From an uncultured Prevotella sp. (GTDB lineage: Bacteria; Bacteroidota; Bacteroidia; Bacteroidales; Bacteroidaceae), in contig CAJOPT010000113.1 in the NCBI GenBank assembly GCA_905236455.1, positions 1 to 44,563 of the forward strand: 44,563 bases of DNA, given 5' to 3'. The position numbers were made by a program, and so were the translations under genes. Shown here in pieces: positions 35,136-44,497 of the stretch. Position 1 is the stretch's first letter. Each line of letters begins with the position of its first letter. The notes under the pieces were generated by a model. That model was given only the letters and a program-made list of their open reading frames with translations, made no database searches and was not told where the DNA came from.

Positions 35136-35167
35136 TTTGCTAAGTAAGAATAAAATTTCTAACTTTG
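35136..35167 (+). promoter_or_regulatory. Promoter of the M6 protease gene
   Basis: TTTG (35136-35139), 20 bp, then TAACTTTG (35160-35167). The start codon lies 65 bp downstream. Confidence 0.65.
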
Positions 35168-35231
35168 CACGCTTTTCCTTTTTTAAAAGGTTAAACAATC
35201 TATTACCGCTAACTATTAAAGATTAAGAATA

Positions 35232-38200
35232 ATGGCAAGAAGAAAATCATTTGAGTTTTATGTAAGATGGAGTGTCGCTATGCTCCTTTTGTTATCGTTC
35301 TCTATGAATGTTGGTGCTGTTCCTGCAAAGCCAGGACTGACACGAGTATTGAAGTTGACTGATGGCACGACAGTAACAGCACGTCTTGTCGGTGATGAGC
35401 ATGGTCACTATTGGCTGGCAGAGAATGGAAGTGCTTATCTTCAGAAAGAAGGTACAGACCTTTTCCAGTTGGCTGATGCCACAGCTATAAAAACAAAAGC
35501 TAAGCTACGTCGCCAGAAGGCAAATTCGCAGCACATGAAGCGGTTGTCACCGAAAAAGGTTGGAACGGTAGGCAATTATACTGGTCAGAAGAAAGGATTG
35601 GTTATCTTGGTTAATTTCTCTGGCTCCTCATTTAAGTCATCGAATAATGTTGCCCTATACGAGAGGATTGCCAATGAGCCGAACTTCTCATACGGTAGCT
35701 TCAAAGGTTCTATGTATGACTATTTCTATGCGCAGAGCGAGGGTCAGTTTGAGCTGACTTTCGACATAGTAGGACCAGTAACCGTCTCGAAGTCTGCATC
35801 ATATTATGGCTCTAACGACTATCAAGGCAATGATAAGTATCCAGGCACAATGGTTGTTGAGGCTGTAAATCTTGCTGACGAGTACGTTGACTATAGTGAC
35901 TATGACTGGGACGGTGACGGAAAGGTTGACCAGGTATACGTCATCTACGCAGGAAAGGGTGAGGCTGATGGCGGCTCGTCATCAACGATATGGCCTCATG
36001 CCTGGACATTGTCGGAGGCAGCATATTCTGGTGATGGTAGCGGTCCTGTGACACTCGATGGCGTCACCGTTGACACATACGCATGCGGTCCGGAGCTTGA
36101 CGGCACTTCTGGTACCATCGCAGGTATCGGTACAATGTGTCATGAGTTCAGCCACTGTCTGGGCTATCCTGATTTCTATGATATTGACTATAGTGGCGGT
36201 CAGGGTATGGGCAACTGGGATCTCATGGATAGCGGCTCTTATAATGGTGATGGCTATCAGCCGGCAGGATATACAAGCTATGAGCGTTGGGTGGCAGGCT
36301 GGAAGGAGCCTATAGAGCTTACCACCACTACAACAGTGGAAAATCTTAAAGCACTGCAAAATGGTGGTAGCGGATATATTGTTTATAATAAAGGTAACCA
36401 AAACGAGTACTTCCTTCTGGAGAACAGGCAGAAGGTAGGGTGGGACGCCTCTATTCCAGGGGCGGGCTTGCTGATCCTACATGTTGACTATAACGAGTCT
36501 GTTTGGGAGAGCAACCAGCCGAACGATGATCCAAACCATCAGCGTATGACATGGATACCTGCAGATAACAAGTATCATGGCATGGTGAACGACCCCTTCC
36601 CATATGGTAGCGTCAATTCTTTTAGCAAGTCATCAACACCAGCGGCTAAATTCTACAATAAGAACATTGACGGTACTTACTATCTGGATTCCTCTATAGA
36701 ACAGATAACGCAGAATAGTGACGGTACAATTTCGTTCAAGTTCATGGGTGTCTCAAATGTCTCCATGCCAAAGTTTACGCCAAATGCCGGTGTATATTCT
36801 GAGTCTCAGGATGTGACTATCACATGTGATACAGAAGGTGCCACGATTTATTACACGACTGATGGGACTGAGCCTACAACAAGCAGTACGGAGTATACTG
36901 CTCCGATAACAGTTGAGACAACCACCACAATCAAAGCTATCGCCTTCAAGGATGGTGAGCAGAGTGATGTGGCAACAGCTAAATATACAATCCGTTCGAA
37001 TAATGGAACTATTGCGACGACATATAAGCGTGTAACAGCAATAAGTGAGATGGAATCTGGCAAGAACTATATCATCGCTTGTGGCTCAAAGAAAACAGCG
37101 GCTGGCGCTTTGAACAATACATATCTAAATTCTGTGACTGTTACAGAAAACGATGATATAATAACTATAAATGACGATGTGACAGTGTTTATACTGGAAG
37201 GCAGTGGCAGTAATTATACTATAATGAACCAAGATGGTGAGTATCTATATGCCTCAGAAGCAAAGAAATTGGCTTATGGTCAGAACGAGGCTACATGGAC
37301 TCTGTCTGATGGCGATAATGGAGTAATCATGTCGTATGGAAACTACGGCACTATGCGTTATAACTCTACGAGCCCACGTTTTACTACTTATACATCAAAT
37401 CCTTCTGCCAGTATGATAAATGCCAACCTCTATATGGAATATGAGGAGACGCCACCAACACCAGACAAGACGGATATTACTCTGACATTCAGTGAGGAAG
37501 AGCTGGAAGGTGTCGTTGGAGAGGACTTTACGGAGCCGCGGCTAATCGTTGAGCCGGCAGGAGTCGCAATAACGGTAACTTATACAACCAGCGATGCTGA
37601 TGTTGCAACTGTAGATGAGACTACAGGTGAGGTTACTCTTGTGGGCGAAGGCGATGTGTCGATAACGGCTTCTTTTGCAGGCGATGATCTTTATAATGCA
37701 GCTGAAGCTTTCTATTCTATCACTGTTGTTAAAGCACCAGAGCCGGAATACGTGTCTGTTGAGGTCGGAGAGACTGGATATACTACATTATATTATGGTG
37801 AGGTAAGTCTTATTGTTCCTGAAGGAGTCACTGCATATACATGTTATGTGGATGGCGCTAAGCTTGAGAAGGGAGAATATTTCTATACATCTGATATTAT
37901 ACCTGCAAGCACAGGTGTCATCGTTGAGGCAGAGCAGGGAGCATACCGGTTCCAGGTTGTAAGTTCTGACCCTACAGCTCTTTCTGTAGGTAAGCGTGCT
38001 TCTGGTAACGCAAGTAATATGCTTATGGGTACAGATCTCGACGAGATGACTGTTGGTGCTGATGCTCAGGATTATAAGTTCTATAAGCTCTCTCTTCCAT
38101 CTGATGGCGGCGACGCTTCTGCGATTGGCTTCTATTATGGTGCTGTTGACGGTGCCGCCTTTACAAACAAGGCTCATGAGGCTTACCTCTGTATATTGGC

Positions 38201-38378
38201 AGAAAACGCCAAGGAGTATTATCGTCTTGATGGTAGTGTGCCGACAGGTATTAACGGTGTTGTTAAAGAAAGTCTGCAGAAAGATGTTTATTCTGTCACA
38301 GGTATACGTATGATGGCGGGTAAGACATTACCTCATGGACTTTATATCGTCAATGGAAAGAAAGTGGTAGTTAAATAG
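35232..38378 (+). CDS. Secreted M6-family zinc metalloprotease with C-terminal adhesin-like domains
   Basis: A 1048-aa exported protein (signal segment SVAMLLLLSFSMNVGAVPA). The M6 (immune inhibitor A) catalytic domain covers about 110-500: the zinc motif HEFSH (His304, Glu305, His308), then LGYPDFYD and MGNWDLMDSGSY. After it come a chitobiase-like domain (YYTTDGTEPTTS about 540-600), a beta domain, a BIG2-like repeat (SDADVATVDETTGEVTLVGEGDVSI) and a C-terminal tail YSVTGIRMMAGKTLPHGLYIVNGKKVVVK, the Prevotella sorting-type tail. It is likely secreted and surface-bound. The next gene (22 bp on) has the same accessory domains. Confidence 0.92.
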   Translation: MARRKSFEFYVRWSVAMLLLLSFSMNVGAVPAKPGLTRVLKLTDGTTVTARLVGDEHGHYWLAENGSAYLQKEGTDLFQLADATAIKTKAKLRRQKANSQHMKRLSPKKVGTVGNYTGQKKGLVILVNFSGSSFKSSNNVALYERIANEPNFSYGSFKGSMYDYFYAQSEGQFELTFDIVGPVTVSKSASYYGSNDYQGNDKYPGTMVVEAVNLADEYVDYSDYDWDGDGKVDQVYVIYAGKGEADGGSSSTIWPHAWTLSEAAYSGDGSGPVTLDGVTVDTYACGPELDGTSGTIAGIGTMCHEFSHCLGYPDFYDIDYSGGQGMGNWDLMDSGSYNGDGYQPAGYTSYERWVAGWKEPIELTTTTTVENLKALQNGGSGYIVYNKGNQNEYFLLENRQKVGWDASIPGAGLLILHVDYNESVWESNQPNDDPNHQRMTWIPADNKYHGMVNDPFPYGSVNSFSKSSTPAAKFYNKNIDGTYYLDSSIEQITQNSDGTISFKFMGVSNVSMPKFTPNAGVYSESQDVTITCDTEGATIYYTTDGTEPTTSSTEYTAPITVETTTTIKAIAFKDGEQSDVATAKYTIRSNNGTIATTYKRVTAISEMESGKNYIIACGSKKTAAGALNNTYLNSVTVTENDDIITINDDVTVFILEGSGSNYTIMNQDGEYLYASEAKKLAYGQNEATWTLSDGDNGVIMSYGNYGTMRYNSTSPRFTTYTSNPSASMINANLYMEYEETPPTPDKTDITLTFSEEELEGVVGEDFTEPRLIVEPAGVAITVTYTTSDADVATVDETTGEVTLVGEGDVSITASFAGDDLYNAAEAFYSITVVKAPEPEYVSVEVGETGYTTLYYGEVSLIVPEGVTAYTCYVDGAKLEKGEYFYTSDIIPASTGVIVEAEQGAYRFQVVSSDPTALSVGKRASGNASNMLMGTDLDEMTVGADAQDYKFYKLSLPSDGGDASAIGFYYGAVDGAAFTNKAHEAYLCILAENAKEYYRLDGSVPTGINGVVKESLQKDVYSVTGIRMMAGKTLPHGLYIVNGKKVVVK

Positions 38379-38400
38379 GGTCTAACAATAAGAATCTGGT

Positions 38401-40026
38401 ATGGAAAAGAAGTCTTTCTTTTGTGCTTTGGCACTTATAGCTGTATGTGGCAATGTTTGGGCACAGGGACCTAACAACTCTGGCATATATTATAAAAATG
38501 CTGACGGGAAGAAAGGATCTGCATTGAAAGCAGCTTTGACTACTATTATATATCCGCATCATAATGTAGGATATGACGGGTTGTTCAGTGCCTATGAGAA
38601 AACAGACAAGCGGACAGATGGGAAAGTGCGTGACTGGTATTCATGTACGACCAACTATAACTTCTCTGATCATGGTTCTTATAAGAAAGAGGGTGACTGT
38701 TATAATCGAGAGCATACCGTACCACAAAGCTGGTTTGGTAGCGGAGAGATAAAAAGTGATGTCGTTCAGGTGGTACCTACCGATGGATATGTAAATAACC
38801 GGCGTTCTAATTTTCCCTTCGGAGAGGTGAGCTCAATTACCTATCAGTCCAATCAGGGATACTCGAAGCTTGGATCGTGCAAGACAACAGGATATAATAG
38901 TACTGTTTTTGAGCCCAACGATGAGATAAAAGGTGATATAGCACGTATATATTTCTATATGGTTACTTGTTATGCCTCAAAGGCGGCTGGATGGGGACAC
39001 GATGTCTTCTCACAAGATAACCTTGGATTTGAGACGTGGGTTCTCAACATGCTAATGCGATGGTCAAAGCAAGATCCTGTCGATGAGGTTGAGACTGCTC
39101 GTAACCTTGCCGTTTATGAGACACAAAATAATCGTAACCCGTTTGTTGACTATCCTGGATTGGAAGACTATATTTGGGGAGACAAGACGGATATGCAGTT
39201 CAGTTACGACAATTATGAAGGTGGTGGCAGTGGGGGAGTAGTGCCAACTGTTGCCATGCCGGTGTTCTCACCTGATGAGGGCACATATTATAATCAGGTA
39301 GAGGTAAGTATCTCGTGTGCTACTGAGGGAGCGACAATTTATTATACCACGGATGGCTCTGTTGCCACAGAGCAGAGCATACCTTATGAGCAGCCGTTTG
39401 TACTGACAGAGACTTCTACAGTCAGGGCTGTCGCAGTAAAAGAAGGAGTAACAAGCTATCAGGCAATTGCTTCATATCGTATTACTGACAGTGACCCGGG
39501 AGATGAGACTCCAGAAGAAGGAACGGTGCTCTTCTGCGACGATTTCTTTAATACATCCTTTGGCGGACCGATTTCCAGTCATACTGAAGACTTGACCGGC
39601 TCGTTAAATGGCGTTAATGTAACCTATTCCCTTGGCGGTGGCTCAAACCGTTATTGTAATAGTGAGCAGATTCGTTTGTATCCTGGCAATAGCCTGACTA
39701 TCAGCGTTACGCAAGGTATGATTTCTGAACTGGAATTTGTTGTTGTCTCAGGATCACCAAGCAATGACCTCGTCGTATCTGGACGGAGCCTTACTGATGC
39801 CAAATGGACGGGCAATGCCCAAAGTGTTAAGGTAGAGCTTGGTACGGGCAAACATATCAGACTCTCTGGCGTAAAGGTGAAATTGGCTGGCAGCACTGGA
39901 ATAGATAATGTTGACTCCTCTTCTCTCTCAGGAAAGCGAGTTGTTTATAACCTCCAGGGACAGCGTGTCGCCAATCCTACAAAGGGTATGTATATTGTTG
40001 ACGGAAAGAAAGTTATTATAGAGTAA
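38401..40026 (+). CDS. Secreted endonuclease I with chitobiase-like domain
   Basis: A 541-aa exported protein (MEKKSFFCALALIAVCGNVWAQ). Residues about 20-280 are endonuclease I (EndA/NucM-like), which degrades DNA outside the cell: CYNREHTVPQSWFG holds the His of the beta-beta-alpha metal site, then VPTDGYVNNRRSNFPFGEV. A chitobiase-like domain (FSPDEGTYYNQVEVSISC, then YYTTDGSVATEQ) follows, then a beta domain and the tail YNLQGQRVANPTKGMYIVDGKKVIIE. It is likely co-transcribed with the M6 protease. Its stop codon lies inside the 50-bp palindrome that ends the transcript. Confidence 0.9.
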   Translation: MEKKSFFCALALIAVCGNVWAQGPNNSGIYYKNADGKKGSALKAALTTIIYPHHNVGYDGLFSAYEKTDKRTDGKVRDWYSCTTNYNFSDHGSYKKEGDCYNREHTVPQSWFGSGEIKSDVVQVVPTDGYVNNRRSNFPFGEVSSITYQSNQGYSKLGSCKTTGYNSTVFEPNDEIKGDIARIYFYMVTCYASKAAGWGHDVFSQDNLGFETWVLNMLMRWSKQDPVDEVETARNLAVYETQNNRNPFVDYPGLEDYIWGDKTDMQFSYDNYEGGGSGGVVPTVAMPVFSPDEGTYYNQVEVSISCATEGATIYYTTDGSVATEQSIPYEQPFVLTETSTVRAVAVKEGVTSYQAIASYRITDSDPGDETPEEGTVLFCDDFFNTSFGGPISSHTEDLTGSLNGVNVTYSLGGGSNRYCNSEQIRLYPGNSLTISVTQGMISELEFVVVSGSPSNDLVVSGRSLTDAKWTGNAQSVKVELGTGKHIRLSGVKVKLAGSTGIDNVDSSSLSGKRVVYNLQGQRVANPTKGMYIVDGKKVIIE

Positions 40027-40073
40027 CAAGAAGAAAGTGAGGGGGCAATTGCCCCCTCACTTTCTTCTTGTTA
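40024..40073. terminator. Perfect 50-bp palindrome, bidirectional terminator
   Basis: The 25-bp arms (TAACAAGAAGAAAGTGAGGG at the left end, GC-rich inner part, centre AATT) are exactly complementary with no loop. It begins with the TAA stop of the endonuclease gene and ends 11 bp before the flavodiiron stop, so it can terminate both convergent transcripts. Confidence 0.85.
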
Positions 40074-40084
40074 TAATAAATTAT

Positions 40085-41275
40085 TTATAGTGCCTTTGCA
40101 AACTCACGACCGTATTCCACACATTCATCAATAGCCGTTGTATCTGGTACCCACAGCTTGGCAATACCGTCGTTAACAAGTTCGAATCCTGCTTCCTGAA
40201 GCTTGCTGCTGATCTGCTTGACAGAACCTCCTCCCCAACCGTATGAGCCGAATGCTGCAGCCTTCTTTTGCTTGAACTTCAAACCACTGATGAGCTCAAG
40301 CAATCCTGCAATTGCAAACGAATGACCATTATTGATTGTCGGTGAACCGACGAGGACAGCTTTTGAATGGAATATTTCTGTTGCCACGTCGTTTTTGTCA
40401 TCATGAGCAATATTCTTGATGATAACGGTAGTGTCGGGTGATACCTCGCGGATACCCAAGGCGATAGCTTCTGCCATCTTTCTTGTAGATTGCCACATTG
40501 TATCATAGACAATAGTTACCTGATTCTCTTGATAAGCGTTAGCCCATAACTGGTATTTCTCAACAATCTGCATCGGATTATTCTTCCAGATTACACCATG
40601 ACTTGGACATATCATCGTCATTGGTAGCTGCATGGAAAGAATCTGCTGTATCTTCTTTGTTACTAATGCGCTGAATGGGCTAAGGATATTGGCATAGTAT
40701 TTCTCTGCCTCATACATAAGTTCTGCCTCGCAGACGGCACTGTTGTAGAGTGACTCTGTGGCGAAATGCTGACCAAAGCCGTCGTTGGAGAACAGGATGC
40801 CACCGTCACCGTCGAAATAGGTAAACATTGTATCCGGCCAGTGTAGCATAGTAGCCTCAATAAAGGTCAGTGTCGTCTCACCCAATGACAGGGTGTCGCC
40901 AGTCTTGACATTAACGAAGTTCCAATCCTCATGGAAATGTCCTCGGATAATAGCCTCACCCTTCTTTGTGCAATAGATGGGGGTGCCGGGAATCTCACGC
41001 ATCAGCTCAGGAAGTGCGCCACTATGGTCAATCTCGTTGTGGTTCATTATGATATAGTCAATCTTAGAGAGGTCTATCTCCTTCTTAAGCCTTGCTACAA
41101 ACTCATGGTCATAGGGCTTCCAAACAGTGTCAATAAGTGCCACCTTCTGGTCTCTTACGAGGTATGAGTTATAACTTGAACCGCGATGTGTAGAGTACTC
41201 ATCGCCGTGAAAGCGTGTCAGCTCCCAGTCAACTTTGCCGACCCAGCTTACTTTTGTAGAAATCTGTTTTGCCAT
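40085..41275 (-). CDS. Flavodiiron protein (FprA type)
   Basis: A 396-aa A-type flavoprotein that reduces oxygen to water or NO to N2O in anaerobes. An N-terminal metallo-beta-lactamase-like di-iron domain has the H-x-E-x-D-H set (His79, Glu81, Asp83, His84 in MNHNEIDHSG), plus TMLHWPDTMF and PSHGVIW. A flavodoxin domain follows from about residue 255 (TIVYDTMWQSTRKMAEAI, then GSPTINNGHSF and AAFGSYGWGGG) and binds FMN. No rubredoxin domain is fused. It is a single gene with its own promoter. A role against oxidative or nitrosative stress is typical of the family. Confidence 0.94.
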   Translation of the reverse strand: MAKQISTKVSWVGKVDWELTRFHGDEYSTHRGSSYNSYLVRDQKVALIDTVWKPYDHEFVARLKKEIDLSKIDYIIMNHNEIDHSGALPELMREIPGTPIYCTKKGEAIIRGHFHEDWNFVNVKTGDTLSLGETTLTFIEATMLHWPDTMFTYFDGDGGILFSNDGFGQHFATESLYNSAVCEAELMYEAEKYYANILSPFSALVTKKIQQILSMQLPMTMICPSHGVIWKNNPMQIVEKYQLWANAYQENQVTIVYDTMWQSTRKMAEAIALGIREVSPDTTVIIKNIAHDDKNDVATEIFHSKAVLVGSPTINNGHSFAIAGLLELISGLKFKQKKAAAFGSYGWGGGSVKQISSKLQEAGFELVNDGIAKLWVPDTTAIDECVEYGREFAKAL

Positions 41276-41310
41276 GTCTAAAAATACTTTTGTTTGTTTT
41301 TAATTTGCCA

Positions 41311-41423
41311 CAAAGTTACAATTAAGCGAGAAAAATACAAAATTTGCGTGGGCGAAAAATGTAATTTGTGAAAAAATAACCGTAGTTTGTGCAAAACTTG
41401 TAAAGTTTTTTTTCGTATCTTTG
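41311..41423. promoter_or_regulatory. Divergent promoters of the flavodiiron and DUF362 genes
   Basis: On the minus strand TTTG (41338-41341), 19 bp, then TAACTTTG (41311-41318) drives the flavodiiron gene. On the plus strand TATCTTTG (41416-41423) precedes the DUF362 gene by about 45 bp. No -33 element at the standard spacing was found for the second. Confidence 0.6.
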
Positions 41424-41469
41424 CAAAATAGAATATAAAGTATGGACATAAACGAAAAAACAATAGGAA

Positions 41470-42432
41470 ATGAAAAGGAAAATGTTGATGACTGTGATGA
41501 TGCTGGTGGCGTCCGCAGTAACCTTTGCACAGTCGAAGGTGTATTATACAAAAGAGATTACTCCAGAGTCATTAGTGAGAATCTATAAGGCTCTCGGCGT
41601 TGATGCCAAAGGTAGGGTTGCGGTGAAGATTTCTACTGGTGAAGGTGGAAACACTCATTATCTGAAACCTACACTGATACGTAATCTGGTTGATGAGGTG
41701 AACGGTACCATCGTTGAGTGTTGTACGGCATATCCTGGTACGCGTATGGATCCAAAGAAACATTGGGAGACAATTCATGAGCATGGCTTTGACAGTATCT
41801 TCGCCGTAGACTTGATGGATGAGTCTGGCAGTATCCGTATTCCTATTAAGGATAAAAAGCATTTGAAATATGACATCGTAGGTGCGCATTTGGCAAACTA
41901 TGACTTTATGATAAACCTCGCACATTTCAAGGGGCATGCCATGGGTGGTTTTGGAGGTGTTCTTAAGAATGCCTCTATCGGAGTGGCTTCGACAACAGGT
42001 AAATGTTATATTCACTCTGCTGGCAAGACTGATGACCCACAGAAGGCATGGACGGCAGATTATCTGGCAGCCGGACCTACGCAGGACTCGTTTCTTGAGT
42101 CAATGGCAGCTGCCGCACAAGCCGTACACAATTACTTTAATGGCAATATATTATATATTAACGTGATGAACAACATGTCTGTCGATTGTGACTGCGACGG
42201 TAATCCTGCCAAGCCAGAGCTTAAAGATATGGGAATTATGGCATCGCTCGATCCTGTGGCTCTCGACCAAGCTTGCCTTGACAAGGTATTCAACTATAAC
42301 GGAAAAGCTGGTGATGATAATAAGCCTTTGATAGAGCGTATCAACCGCCAGCATGGTACTTATATTACCGATTATGCGGAAAAGATAGGGTTTGGCTCAA
42401 AGAAATACATTATAATCAATCTCGACGAATAA
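41470..42432 (+). CDS. Exported DUF362 protein
   Basis: A 320-aa DUF362 protein with a signal peptide (MKRKMLMTVMMLVASAVTFAQ). Motifs: VAVKISTGEGGNTHYLKPTLIRNLVDEV, INLAHFKGHAMGGFGGVLKNASIGVAS, NVMNNMSVDCDCDG and LDPVALDQACLDKV. DUF362 proteins often carry Fe-S centres, and the CDC of DCDCDG (about residue 240) may be such a ligand, but no classical ferredoxin motif is present. The stop codon overlaps the ATG of the TonB-dependent receptor by 1 bp, which indicates coupled expression and suggests a shared substrate, possibly a metal. The function is unknown. Confidence 0.85.
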   Translation: MKRKMLMTVMMLVASAVTFAQSKVYYTKEITPESLVRIYKALGVDAKGRVAVKISTGEGGNTHYLKPTLIRNLVDEVNGTIVECCTAYPGTRMDPKKHWETIHEHGFDSIFAVDLMDESGSIRIPIKDKKHLKYDIVGAHLANYDFMINLAHFKGHAMGGFGGVLKNASIGVASTTGKCYIHSAGKTDDPQKAWTADYLAAGPTQDSFLESMAAAAQAVHNYFNGNILYINVMNNMSVDCDCDGNPAKPELKDMGIMASLDPVALDQACLDKVFNYNGKAGDDNKPLIERINRQHGTYITDYAEKIGFGSKKYIIINLDE

Positions 42433-44384
42433 TGCGAAGACTTTATACCGTGCTTGTGGCTCTGACAGCTACAAGCACTTTCTTATATGCTGATAAAACA
42501 TTGTCTATGAGTCTGTCGCCACAGACGACAGACTCCCGTCCGTGGCGGGAGTCTGATAAAACATTGTCTATGAGTCTGTCGCCACAGACGACAGACTCCC
42601 TTACTTTGAGAGAAGTGGTAGTCACAGGCTCACGCAATGTTGTTGACATTCGCCATCTGCCCATGACGGTAACCGTGATAGGACGTGAGACACTGACGCA
42701 ACAACAGTATACAAATGTGTTGCCTACAGTAATGCAACAAGTACCAAGCCTTTTCGTCACAAGCCGGTCAATAATGGGATATGGGGTCTCAACGGGAGCT
42801 GCCGGAGGCATAAACATGCGTGGCATAACAGGTGGGGCAGGACAGCTGCTCGTGCTTATTGACGGGCATCCGCAATATAATGGCATATATGGGCATCCCA
42901 TCTCTGACAGCTATCAGACTCTGATGGCTGACAGGGTGGAAGTCTTACGTGGACCAGCATCTGTGCTTTATGGAAGCAATGCTATGGGTGGCGTACTGAA
43001 CATTGTTACCCGCTCAATGCATGGTGATGGCGTGAAGACACACCTGAACCTTGGAGCTGGCAGCTACGGTACCATGCAGACAGAAGCCTCAAACCAGGTA
43101 CGTAGCGGTAAGTTCAGTAGTACTGTCTCTGCGCAATATGGACGTACTGATAACCATAGACCTCGAATGGGATTCGAGCAGTATGGCGGCTACATGAAGC
43201 TGGGTTATGACTTCACGCCTCACTGGAATGCCTATGTTGATGCGGATATCACTCATTTCAATGCCAGTTATCCTGGTGCAGAGAGTAGTCCGATGTATGA
43301 CGCGGATCAATGGATAACACGTGGAGTGGTGTCGGCTGCTCTTGAAAATCATTATAACAATACAAATGGTGCCTTGAGTGTGTATTCTAACTTTGGACGC
43401 CATAAGATAGATGACGGCACAACAGATCCAGATAACCCTACACAGCGATTCTTCCGCTCAAAGGATGCGCTGACAGGTGTCTCTTTGTATCAGAGTGCTC
43501 GGATGTTTGAGGGTAACAGGCTGACCTTAGGCGTTGACTACCAGCACATCTATGGTAATGCCTACTATACATCGAAGCAGACGGGCGAAATCTTGGATAC
43601 TCCTAACAAACAGAGTGGGAGAAGCTATCGTAATGAGATTGCCATATATGCAGATTTTAGGCAGGATATCGTGACATGGCTTACCGTTGATGCGGGACTG
43701 CGCTTTGATAATCATAGTGTTACCGGGACAGAGTGGATACCACAAGCTGGAATTGTGGTCCGTCCAATGGCGACTGGCGAGATAAAGGTTATGGCAAGTA
43801 AGGGCTTCCGTAATCCTACAATGCGGGAGATGTATCTGTATCCTCCATCAAATGAGGAGCTGGAGCCTGAGCGGATATGGAACTATGAGCTTTCATGGCG
43901 GCATCGCTTGGAGACATTCTCGTATGGCACAAATTTGTTTTATATTAAAGGCGACAACATGATTCAAACCGTGAATCGTAAGAATGTAAATACAGGAGAG
44001 ATAGAGAACTATGGTATGGAACTGGAGGGACAGTGGACGATTAGTCGGCATTGGAGCCTTACCACTAACCATTCATTACTGCATATGAAAAATAAGGTTG
44101 TCGCTGCTCCTGAGTATAAAGGATTCCTTGGCGCGAGTTTCCGTAATGGCAAATGGAGTGTTGTCACCGGTGCTCAATACATAAACAACCTTTATACAGA
44201 AATTGGCGATGCCGAGACAAAGGAGAGTTTTTTCTTATTGAACGCCACGGTAGGGTATGCTCTTTATGACAATTTGAATCTATGGCTGCGTGGCGAGAAT
44301 CTGTTGGCTCAACGATATGAGATAAATCTTGGCTATCCCATGCCGCGTGCTACCTTCATGGGAGGGGTGAACATTAATTTCTGA
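42432..44384 (+). CDS. TonB-dependent outer-membrane receptor with an inserted repeat
   Basis: A 650-aa TonB-dependent receptor of the CirA/BtuB/FepA type. A signal peptide (MRRLYTVLVALTATSTFLYA) is followed by an unusual repetitive segment, then the TonB box-like TLREVVVTGS and the plug (MTVTVIGRETLTQQQ, NMRGITGGAGQLLVLIDGHP, DRVEVLRGPASVLYGSNAMGGVLNIVT). The barrel ends in the typical LWLRGENLLAQRYEINLGYPMPRATFMGGVNINF-like strands. Residues about 21-56 are encoded by nearly two copies of a 63-bp repeat that also occurs in agmatine deiminase. It lies between the signal peptide and plug, where it is likely tolerated. The ligand is unknown. Confidence 0.93.
   Translation: MRRLYTVLVALTATSTFLYADKTLSMSLSPQTTDSRPWRESDKTLSMSLSPQTTDSLTLREVVVTGSRNVVDIRHLPMTVTVIGRETLTQQQYTNVLPTVMQQVPSLFVTSRSIMGYGVSTGAAGGINMRGITGGAGQLLVLIDGHPQYNGIYGHPISDSYQTLMADRVEVLRGPASVLYGSNAMGGVLNIVTRSMHGDGVKTHLNLGAGSYGTMQTEASNQVRSGKFSSTVSAQYGRTDNHRPRMGFEQYGGYMKLGYDFTPHWNAYVDADITHFNASYPGAESSPMYDADQWITRGVVSAALENHYNNTNGALSVYSNFGRHKIDDGTTDPDNPTQRFFRSKDALTGVSLYQSARMFEGNRLTLGVDYQHIYGNAYYTSKQTGEILDTPNKQSGRSYRNEIAIYADFRQDIVTWLTVDAGLRFDNHSVTGTEWIPQAGIVVRPMATGEIKVMASKGFRNPTMREMYLYPPSNEELEPERIWNYELSWRHRLETFSYGTNLFYIKGDNMIQTVNRKNVNTGEIENYGMELEGQWTISRHWSLTTNHSLLHMKNKVVAAPEYKGFLGASFRNGKWSVVTGAQYINNLYTEIGDAETKESFFLLNATVGYALYDNLNLWLRGENLLAQRYEINLGYPMPRATFMGGVNINF
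42490..42600 (+). repeat. Intragenic double-hairpin repeat, tandem copies in the TonB receptor
   Basis: Copies at 42490-42537 and 42553-42600 are identical over 48 bp, with a 63-bp (21-codon) period. The full 68-bp unit at 42531-42598 has hairpin 1 (GACTCCCG/CGGGAGTC), the spacer with ACATTGTC, and hairpin 2 (GAGTCTGTCG/CGACAGACTC). Adjacent units share a 5-bp GACTC. Encoded residues include DKTLSMSLSPQTTDS twice. Confidence 0.92.
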
Positions 44385-44414
44385 AATATATGCCGCACAT
44401 AAAATGTGTTTGCT

Positions 44415-44459
44415 AAAAACCAGTTTTAGAAAAATGTAAATTTGCGTCACGCGTCACAC
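44415..44459 (-). repeat. Repeat family III, copy 2
   Basis: The reverse complement reads GTGTGACGCGTGAC, then CAAATTTACATTTTTCT and AAACTGGTTTTT. It matches 21521-21564 with 2 mismatches and 1 indel. It is oriented toward the receptor gene's 3' end. Confidence 0.8.
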
Positions 44460-44497
44460 TTTGTGCAAAGATGAAAGTAATCTTTAGTTTCCTGCTT

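Noticed and set aside
42443..42901. 152-aa reading frame opposite the TonB receptor
   Set aside because: It is a shadow of the receptor. Its apparent repeats come from the intragenic element.
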